A DNA stretch of 45,940 nucleotides from assembly GCA_023416735.1 (NCBI GenBank), contig JAEZGX010000015.1, positions 1 to 45,940 on the forward strand, read 5' to 3'. The translations under genes and the position numbers were made by a program. Below the pieces are notes generated by a model. That model worked only from the letters and a program-made list of their open reading frames with translations, searched no databases and was not told the DNA's origin. The DNA comes from Verrucomicrobiota bacterium. Its GTDB lineage: Bacteria > Verrucomicrobiota > Verrucomicrobiia > Opitutales > Opitutaceae. Of this stretch, positions 38,865 through 45,940 are shown piece by piece. Numbering within the stretch: the stretch's first letter is position 1; the number at the start of each line of letters is the position of its first letter.

Positions 38865-38903
38865 GCGGGCTGTTATTAGCCCGACGTGTCCAGTCGGGCC
38901 CGC
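38865..38903 (+). promoter_or_regulatory. Candidate structured leader of the giant gene
   Basis: Mutually exclusive hairpins can form: GGGCT-N6-AGCCC (38867-38882), GCCCGAC-N7-GTCGGGC (38879-38899) and GCGGGC with GCCCGC (38865-38870 with 38898-38903). The overlap of arms means only some can form together. It lies 32 bp upstream of the start codon, so it could gate translation. Another inverted pair, TGCAT-N5-ATGCA (38776-38790), lies just after the terminator. Confidence 0.35.
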
Positions 38904-38934
38904 GCGTTGCGCCGGCTTCAGCTCTCATCCATTC

Positions 38935-41900
38935 ATGTTTTCGATCTCCCGCTTCACGCACCGGGCCGCCACTGCGTCCCGCTTTCTTCCAATTCGGGCA
39001 CGCAGCTTTGGCAGTGCCGCGGTTTCGCAGCCGACAGCGGGGGTTGCGCCGCGGCGTTTTGTTCCGAGTGCTCGCGCCCGCCAGCCGCGAGCATTTTGCG
39101 CCGACAGACTCGAGCTGCGTTTCCGACGACTGATCCCAGCGGCATTCCTGGTGGCGATATGCTGCGGGATTTCTCTGCGCGCCTTTTCGCCGAGCTCGGC
39201 CACCTGGAATCCGCCGGGCGATCCCTATGGAGCCGGCTCGCCGTCCAATCAAGGCGTGTCGATTCCCTCGCCGTATTCGCAAAATGGATTCACGCTGACT
39301 TACAACGGATATGCGGAGGAGGACAGCCACACGCTGGCTTTCGGCACGCACTGGAGCGGTCAGGTGGGCGTCAATTACGTGCGAGTCGATCAGGCGCCGG
39401 ACAACACCAGCATCGCGTTCAGCCGCGGCGGGACGGCTTTCTGGCTAAATGAATTCAACATCGATCTGAACGCCACGAGCGCAAAGACGCTGCGCTTCCA
39501 AGGCTTCAAGAATGGCGAGCCGACGACGGACGTGTTGACGTTCAACTTGGCCGGCGGAAGTAGCAACATCCTCTTTGCCGATCCGGCTTTTGCGAACATC
39601 GACGAATTCCGGGTGACCGCCGATAGCGCTATCCGCGGCTATCTGCGCGAAACGAAATATCACTCATCGGCGGTGACGGGTAGCCATGGAAGCCTGCTCT
39701 CGCCCGGCGACATCGCGATTATCGCCGCGAGCACGATTTACTACGATTTCAGTTTCATCGTCCTCGCGGATCTGCCCGGGGATCACTATATCTTTTTCAG
39801 TCTCGCTGGCTGGGACAGCAGCACGGGATCGTGGCTCGGAGGAACGCCCGCCCTTGCGACCGCCGATTGGGATCGCCAGGGCTTTTTCTGGAAGACGCCG
39901 GCGTCGGGCGTCGCCAAAGGCACGATCATCAACTATCTCGATGCGCCGGGTCAGCGCAGCTCGGACTACGTCTACTTCGTATACGACGACGACTATTTCA
40001 TCCGGGATCAGATTCTCGTTTTCGAAAAAGCAAGCGCTACTGCGGGGACCCCAAGCTTCATCTACGCGGCGAATTTCTCCGACAGCGGGGAGGATGCGCT
40101 CGGCTTCCAGACCTCTTTTGCGGCAGACACGCCGTCCATCACAGGTGTGCCCGCCGGACTGACCGCCGCCGCTTCGGGGCAGAGTGGAAGCGCCTTCGGC
40201 CTCGCCCCCACGGCGGGCTACGATGTCGCACTGAAGACGGGAGTGTTGACGAGCGGGATGACGCGAGAGGATGTCCTGAAAGCCATCCACACTCCCTCGA
40301 ACTGGGAGGTGTATGACCACGAAGACTACGCCGGATTTAACCTCGTTGGCCGCTATCCGGCCGCCATCACGATCAACGATCCGGCCCCGATAGCGCCGAC
40401 CCTCACGTCCGCCACTTACGATGCGAGCGCCGGTATCCTAACAGTCACGGGCACGAACTTTGTGGCGACCAGCGGCGCCGCGAATGATGTCGTTGCCAGC
40501 AAATTCACCCTCACCGGAGAAGGCGGCGCGAACTACACGTTGACCGACACTGCCAACGTCGAAATCAGCAGCGCCACTTCGTTCACGTTGACGTTGAGTG
40601 CCACGGATCGCGCGGCGGTGAACACCATTTTCAACAAAGCCGGCATGGTGTCCACGAGCGGCACGACCTACAATCTCGCTGGGGTCGCCGGATTTGTCGC
40701 GGCTGTGACCGGAGCGGCAGATCTCACCGGCAACGCGATCACCGTGGCCAATGTCGCGTCCCCGACGATCACGAGCGCCACGTATAACGCCAGCACGGGT
40801 ATGCTGGTCGTGACCGGCACAGGCTTCTCAATCTTGTCCGGCGCCGCCAATGATATCGTCGCCAACAAGTTCACGCTTCGAGGGGAAGCGGGCGCCACCT
40901 ACACCCTCACCGACACGTCGAACGTCGATATCGCGTCGGGCACATCGTTCACGTTCACGCTGAGCGCGACCGATCGGACAGCGGCAGGCACGGTGCTGAC
41001 GAAAAACGGCACGGCGGCCCAGGATGGCACCCTTTATAATCTCGCGGCGGCGGAAGATTGGGCCGCCGGCGCCGACCCCGCTATGTCGATTGCGGATGTC
41101 TCCAACAACGGTGTCACCGTGAGCAATCTTAACGAGGCTCCGTCCGTGACTGCGCCTGCGGTGATTTCCGTCATGGAGGACACGCCGGCAGCGCTCACCG
41201 GCATCAGCTTCAGCGACCCCGACGCCGGAAGCGGCGTCGTTTCCGTGACCCTTGCGGTCGATTCCGGCACGATCAGTGCGACCTCCAGCGGGGGTGTCAC
41301 CGTCGGAGGCACCGAGTCTGCGCGTGTTCTGACAGGCCAAATCGCCGACATCAACGGGTTCATCGCGGCGGCGAACGTCACCTTCACGACCGCCGCCAAC
41401 GCGACGTCGACCGTGTCGCTGATCATTAATATCAACGATAATGAAAACACCGGCGGAGGCGGATCCAGGTCGGGGACCGCGACGGTGATGTTGATCGTCG
41501 CGCCCGTAAACGATGCGCCCACGATCACCGCGCCCGCGTCGATCACCGTTACGGAAGACCTGGCCTCTTCACTCACCGGGATCAGCTTCAGCGACCCGGA
41601 TGCGGGCACCGCGGCCGTCACTGTCACGCTCTCGGTGGCTTCCGGAACAATTAGCGCAACTTCGAGCGGCGGAGTCGCGGTTGGTGGGACCGCCACCGCG
41701 TGCACGCTCGTGGGCACGATTGCCGACATCAATGCCTTCATCGCTGCGTCGAACCTTACCTTCACCACCGCCCCCAACGACACGGTGTCGGCGACGCTAC
41801 TCATCTTCGTCAACGACAATGGAAATAGCGGAGCGGGTGGCGCCGAGTTTGCGAGCCAGTCGGTCACGCTCGCCGTCACGCCCGTCGCCGACGCTCCGTC

Positions 41901-44900
41901 CGTGGCGAATGGTCTGACCGCCGAAGACACGCCTTCCGCTGCAATCTCGATCGCGCCCAACATCGTGGATGGAGGCGCAGTGACGCACTTCAAGATCACG
42001 GAGATCGTCGGGGGATCACTCTACCTGGCCGATGGGATTTCCCCGCTCGCGGTCAACGATTTCATCACGACGGCCCAGGGTGCGGCGGGTCTGAGCTTCA
42101 CGCCGGCTGCACACAAAAACTCGGAGGCGGGAGATATCTTCTCCTTCAGCGTCGCGGGGGCATTCGACGCGGCCGGCACGGGGCTTGGCGCGGCCGCACC
42201 AGTCTCGGTGATCGTCACCGAAGTCAACGACTCGCCGTCAGCTGGAGACGACTCGCTCGCCAGCGTGGATGAAGATGCGGGACCGCGGACGATCGCAGTG
42301 AATACATTGCTCGCGAACGACCAAGCCGGCCCGGCGAACGAGAGCGGGCAGTTCCTGACTCTTTCAGGCGTCTCAAATGCCACCGGCGGCACCGTTCAGC
42401 TTAGCGGTGGAAACGTGATCTTTACTCCTGAGCCAGACTTTTCCGGCGCCGCATCCTTCAACTACACGATCGAGGACAACGGCACGACAAATGGCGTCCC
42501 GAATCCCAAGTCAGCGACGGGATCCGTTTCGTTCACGGTCACCGCAGTCAACGACGCACCCACGATCGACGCGCCCTCTACCATCAACGGACTGCCCAAC
42601 GAACCTTTCGCCGTCACGGGCGTGAGCTTCGCTGATGTCGATGGCGGTGACGGGCAGGTCACCGCCACCTTCAGCAGCGCTGCGGGGAGCTTTTCCGCGA
42701 CCTCCGCTGCCGGCGTCACGGTGGGCGGCACCGCGAGCGTGCTCGCGCTCACCGGCACGATCGCCGACCTCAACGCGTTCGTTGCCGCGTCCAACATTAT
42801 CCTCACCGCTTCGTCCAACACGACGATCACCGTCAGCATCAACGACAATGGCAATACGGGATCCGGCGGTGCGAAGTCCGCCAGCGCTTCGATCGCCGTG
42901 GCCCTTGATCGGGCTCCTGTCGCCGGTTTTGGGACGGCACTGTCCGTCGAGCGAGGCCGGGACGAAGGCGTTACGATTCCTCACGATGCGGCTTTCAATC
43001 GCGCCGGCGGCAGCTTCACGATCGAGATGTGGGTGAAGCGCGCACCTGGCGCGATGGAGGATGTGCACTATGTCATTGCGGAGAAATCCAGTGGGCCGGG
43101 TTGGTCGCTCCGCGTCGTCAATAACGTTCTTGATTTTGGCTACTGGAACGGCGTCACCGGCGATTGGCTGGCGGCCGGCGCGTTGTTCAGCGACACCGAG
43201 TGGCATCACCTCGCCGTCACATTCGATCAGCCGACCTCCACCTGCCGGCTGCTGATCGATGGCAGGGTGAGTCAGACGTATTCGGTGGATCTCGGGGTAT
43301 TGGACAATGCCGGCGCCCTCATGCTCGGCTATGGCTCTGCACCCGATGCGTCCTTCGATGGCCTGATCGACGACTTCCGTTTCTGGAGCGTTGCGCGCAC
43401 CGAAACCGAAATTCGCGAGTTCATGAACTCGCCGCTCACCGGCGATGAAACGGGCTTGGTCGGTTACTGGAATTTCGAAGGATCCGGCAACACCGTCGCG
43501 AACCTCACCGGGAATGCCGGCCTCGATGGCACCTTTCGAAATCCCGGCAACAATCCGGAGCGCGTCGCCGGCGATATCGCCTATAATATCGCGCTGCTTG
43601 AAGATGACAGCGGCGCGACGCTGCGGCTCGGCGGCAGCGACATCGAGAATAACGCCGCGACGTTCGCGCGCATCGTGAGCCTGCCCGCGCACGGGCGACT
43701 CTATCACGCCGATGGCGCGACCGAGATCACGGGCGCCTCGGCCCTCTCGCCGGTCACGGTCATCGATGGTGCCGGAAATCCGCGCCGCGTGACGTTTGTT
43801 CCCAACGCGAACTACTTCGGTGATGACAGCTTTAGCTACATCGTAAGCGACGGCACCTCGGAATCGGCCTCGCCGCACACGGTCAACATCACCGTGACAG
43901 CTGTGAACGATGCACCGGTCTTCACCTCGGGCACGACTTTCACCGTCAACGAAAATGCCTCGTCTGACACCGTGGTCGGTGACGTCGAAGCGCATGATGG
44001 TGACGGAGGTGCGGCCGACGCCGGTTTGACGTATTCGATCACCGGCGGCAGCGGGCAATCGCTCTTCAGCATTAACACGCTTACCGGAGTGATCACGGTA
44101 GGCGCCACGCCGTTCGATTACGAGGTGGCACAGAGTTATACATTGACCGTCCAAGCTGACGACGGTGGTGCGAGCGACAACCTCACCAGCCAAAACATCA
44201 CGATCGATATCGTTGACGCTGCGCCGTCGATCACGGCGAACCAGTCGTTCGCCGTCCCGGAAAATTCCGCCAGCGGCACGATCGTGGGCGTGCCGGTGCT
44301 CACCGGCGATACCAACTCGATCTCGTGGTCGATCCAGTCTGGCAACACCGGCAATGCTTTCGCGATCGACGCCGCCACCGGCGAAATCTCAGTCGCGACC
44401 TCGACGGCGTTGGACTATGAAACGACCGCCTCGTTCACACTCGGTGTGCGTGCGACGGACGGCACGTCCGCGTCGGACCAAAACATCGTCATCGACCTGA
44501 CCAATATCAACGAAGCGCCGAGCGTCACCAGCGGAGCGACCGCGACGTTCAGCGAAAACGCGCTCGGCACCGTTTATACCGTCACCGGGTCCGATCCGGA
44601 TGCGTCGACTACGCTGGCGTTCGCGCTCGGAGGCACAGACGCCGCCGCCTTCAACATTGTCGCTGGCACCGGCGTGATCACGTTTGCTGCGATACCGGAC
44701 TTCGAAGCGCCGGCTGACGCCAACGGCGATAACGTTTACGAGATCACCGTCATCGCCTCCGACGGCGATCTCACGAGCCCGGCGCAAGCGGTCGCGATCA
44801 CGGTCACTAACGTCAACGAAACGCCGATCGTCACGAGCGGCGGCACGGCGACGTTCAACGAGAATGCGACCGGCGCCGTTTACACCGCGACCGGCTCGGA

Positions 44901-45940
44901 TCCCGATGCGGCGACCACGCTGACGTTCGCGCTCGGTGGGACGGACGCAGCTCTCTTCCACATCGAGGTCAACACCGGCGTCGTCACGTTTGTCGCCGCG
45001 CCCAACTTCGAAGCGCCCGCCGATGCCGACACAGATAATATCTACAGCATTTCGGTGAGCGTATCGGATGGCGCGCTGACGAGTTTGGCGCGCGAGGTCT
45101 CCGTGACCGTGAACAATGTCAACGACGCCCCGGCCGATCTGACATTGTCCGGAACCAACGTGAGCCACTCCGACGGCACCAACGCCGTTGTCGGCACGCT
45201 GGCATCGATCGATGAAGATGTCGGCGATACCTTCACCTACACGCTCGTGGCGGGTGTCGGGTCGGACGACAACGCGTCGTTCAATCTCTCTGGCGACCAG
45301 CTTCGCGTCAGTGCTCCATTGAGCCTCGCTGCGCGCAGCTACTCCGTGCGCGTGCAGACGGAAGACTCCGGCGGTGAGACCTTCGAGAAGTCCTTCACCA
45401 TCGTCGTGAGCGACGATGTCGCAGCTGTCATCGAATCGGTCGCCGGCCCCGTCGCCGGCACCTATGGAGTAGGGGAGCCGCTGGACTTCACGATCGTCTT
45501 CTCCGAGCCAGTCACGGTTGACATGGCCGGCGGCACTCCGGTGCTGAAACTGACCATCGGGGGCGTGAGCAAAGACGCCGTTTACGTCAGTGGCAGCGGC
45601 ACGAATACCCTCGTTTTCCGCTACGTGGTGGAAGCGGGCGATTCTTCCGAAAGTGGTTTCGAGGTGAATGAACTCAGCCTCGAAGGCGGCACGATCAAAG
45701 ACGCCAGCGGCAACAATGCCACGCTCACGTTCACTGCTCCGGCTTTGAACGGAGTCATCGTGGAAGCTCGCTTCCACTCCGCCGATACCGATCAGAACTG
45801 GCGCCTGAGTCTCCTCGAACTCACCCGCGTGATTGAACTCTACAACACGCGTGACGGCACCACCCGCACGGGCGCGTATCACACCGATGCGACCACCGAA
45901 GACGGTTTCGCCGCCGGCCCGGGCACGATCGCGAGTCACC
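38935..45940 (+). CDS. Giant secreted multidomain protein, 3' end beyond window (at least 2335 aa)
   Basis: One plus-strand frame is open from ATG 38935 to the window end. A long Arg-rich N-region precedes an export helix (RRLIPAAFLVAICCGISLRAF, about residues 63-83). Approximate layout: a unique domain (90-480); two related units beginning APTLTSATYDASAG and SPTITSATYNASTG (480-720); three units of the GISFSDPDAG/IADINGFIAAANVTF type with cadherin-like SPSAGDDSLASVDEDAG (740-1330). Next comes a LamG/concanavalin-like domain (1335-1500, FTIEMWVKRAPG, EWHHLAVTFD, IDDFRFW), then cadherin-like repeats (1655-2065, ENA...VYTVTGSDPD). Near the end is an EF-hand/dockerin-like motif, DTDQNWRLSLLE (2284-2295), then LTRVIELYNT. 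Probably a surface or extracellular adhesin or carbohydrate-binding protein. Confidence 0.85.
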   Translation, partial: MFSISRFTHRAATASRFLPIRARSFGSAAVSQPTAGVAPRRFVPSARARQPRAFCADRLELRFRRLIPAAFLVAICCGISLRAFSPSSATWNPPGDPYGAGSPSNQGVSIPSPYSQNGFTLTYNGYAEEDSHTLAFGTHWSGQVGVNYVRVDQAPDNTSIAFSRGGTAFWLNEFNIDLNATSAKTLRFQGFKNGEPTTDVLTFNLAGGSSNILFADPAFANIDEFRVTADSAIRGYLRETKYHSSAVTGSHGSLLSPGDIAIIAASTIYYDFSFIVLADLPGDHYIFFSLAGWDSSTGSWLGGTPALATADWDRQGFFWKTPASGVAKGTIINYLDAPGQRSSDYVYFVYDDDYFIRDQILVFEKASATAGTPSFIYAANFSDSGEDALGFQTSFAADTPSITGVPAGLTAAASGQSGSAFGLAPTAGYDVALKTGVLTSGMTREDVLKAIHTPSNWEVYDHEDYAGFNLVGRYPAAITINDPAPIAPTLTSATYDASAGILTVTGTNFVATSGAANDVVASKFTLTGEGGANYTLTDTANVEISSATSFTLTLSATDRAAVNTIFNKAGMVSTSGTTYNLAGVAGFVAAVTGAADLTGNAITVANVASPTITSATYNASTGMLVVTGTGFSILSGAANDIVANKFTLRGEAGATYTLTDTSNVDIASGTSFTFTLSATDRTAAGTVLTKNGTAAQDGTLYNLAAAEDWAAGADPAMSIADVSNNGVTVSNLNEAPSVTAPAVISVMEDTPAALTGISFSDPDAGSGVVSVTLAVDSGTISATSSGGVTVGGTESARVLTGQIADINGFIAAANVTFTTAANATSTVSLIININDNENTGGGGSRSGTATVMLIVAPVNDAPTITAPASITVTEDLASSLTGISFSDPDAGTAAVTVTLSVASGTISATSSGGVAVGGTATACTLVGTIADINAFIAASNLTFTTAPNDTVSATLLIFVNDNGNSGAGGAEFASQSVTLAVTPVADAPSVANGLTAEDTPSAAISIAPNIVDGGAVTHFKITEIVGGSLYLADGISPLAVNDFITTAQGAAGLSFTPAAHKNSEAGDIFSFSVAGAFDAAGTGLGAAAPVSVIVTEVNDSPSAGDDSLASVDEDAGPRTIAVNTLLANDQAGPANESGQFLTLSGVSNATGGTVQLSGGNVIFTPEPDFSGAASFNYTIEDNGTTNGVPNPKSATGSVSFTVTAVNDAPTIDAPSTINGLPNEPFAVTGVSFADVDGGDGQVTATFSSAAGSFSATSAAGVTVGGTASVLALTGTIADLNAFVAASNIILTASSNTTITVSINDNGNTGSGGAKSASASIAVALDRAPVAGFGTALSVERGRDEGVTIPHDAAFNRAGGSFTIEMWVKRAPGAMEDVHYVIAEKSSGPGWSLRVVNNVLDFGYWNGVTGDWLAAGALFSDTEWHHLAVTFDQPTSTCRLLIDGRVSQTYSVDLGVLDNAGALMLGYGSAPDASFDGLIDDFRFWSVARTETEIREFMNSPLTGDETGLVGYWNFEGSGNTVANLTGNAGLDGTFRNPGNNPERVAGDIAYNIALLEDDSGATLRLGGSDIENNAATFARIVSLPAHGRLYHADGATEITGASALSPVTVIDGAGNPRRVTFVPNANYFGDDSFSYIVSDGTSESASPHTVNITVTAVNDAPVFTSGTTFTVNENASSDTVVGDVEAHDGDGGAADAGLTYSITGGSGQSLFSINTLTGVITVGATPFDYEVAQSYTLTVQADDGGASDNLTSQNITIDIVDAAPSITANQSFAVPENSASGTIVGVPVLTGDTNSISWSIQSGNTGNAFAIDAATGEISVATSTALDYETTASFTLGVRATDGTSASDQNIVIDLTNINEAPSVTSGATATFSENALGTVYTVTGSDPDASTTLAFALGGTDAAAFNIVAGTGVITFAAIPDFEAPADANGDNVYEITVIASDGDLTSPAQAVAITVTNVNETPIVTSGGTATFNENATGAVYTATGSDPDAATTLTFALGGTDAALFHIEVNTGVVTFVAAPNFEAPADADTDNIYSISVSVSDGALTSLAREVSVTVNNVNDAPADLTLSGTNVSHSDGTNAVVGTLASIDEDVGDTFTYTLVAGVGSDDNASFNLSGDQLRVSAPLSLAARSYSVRVQTEDSGGETFEKSFTIVVSDDVAAVIESVAGPVAGTYGVGEPLDFTIVFSEPVTVDMAGGTPVLKLTIGGVSKDAVYVSGSGTNTLVFRYVVEAGDSSESGFEVNELSLEGGTIKDASGNNATLTFTAPALNGVIVEARFHSADTDQNWRLSLLELTRVIELYNTRDGTTRTGAYHTDATTEDGFAAGPGTIASH

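Overview
The window looks like a high-GC chromosome segment from a Verrucomicrobiota bacterium, most likely an Opitutaceae relative. The pointers are the very large TonB-dependent receptor, the pectin-sugar gene set, the secreted proteins with Opitutaceae-like C-terminal repeats, and the long verrucomicrobial form of integron integrase. This assignment is by recognition only; no search was run. No rRNA or tRNA gene and no CRISPR array was found.

Region 1 (1-6924) is a chromosomal integron. An integron integrase gene on the plus strand (5401-6924) faces away from an array of small cassettes read on the minus strand. Eleven nearly identical 99-bp attC sites and one attI-like core delimit eleven complete cassettes and one cut by the window edge. 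The cassettes carry short genes of unknown function (a lipoprotein, a secreted protein, membrane proteins). Two cassettes are diverged copies of each other and lack a convincing gene.

Region 2 (7237-30036, minus strand) is a pectin and uronate utilisation locus. From promoter-distal to proximal it holds uronate isomerase UxaC, a probable tagaturonate epimerase UxaE, an SDR-type fructuronate reductase UxuB, a secreted esterase, a membrane TPR protein, a TonB-dependent receptor, a LacI-type regulator, a CE8-CE12 fusion (pectin methylesterase plus acetylesterase), a complete TRAP transporter (DctM, DctQ, DctP), a GH105-GH28 fusion, a DUF4861 protein, KduD and KduI. Region 3 (30294-33683, plus strand) adds a D-2-hydroxyacid dehydrogenase, an Ldh2-family oxidoreductase (compare Bacillus YjmC) and 2-keto-3-deoxygluconate kinase KdgK. 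Together they could de-esterify and cut pectin, take up oligo- and monouronates, and send saturated (UxaC-UxaE-UxuB) and unsaturated (KduI-KduD) uronates to KDG and KDPG. Mannonate dehydratase (UxuA) and KDPG aldolase are not in the window.

Region 4 (33757-45940) has a NarL-type response regulator on the minus strand. It is divergent from a 1,359-residue secreted Ig-like repeat protein across an intergenic region with helically phased GTAG-NN-CTAC palindromes. After a strong terminator comes a giant secreted multidomain protein (at least 2,335 residues, running off the window) with a LamG-like domain, cadherin-like repeats and a dockerin/EF-hand-like C-terminal motif.

The most unusual feature is a set of short intergenic repeat families. 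They also appear to sit in frame inside coding genes (integrase, UxaE, TPR protein, GH105-GH28), as Rickettsia palindromic elements do.
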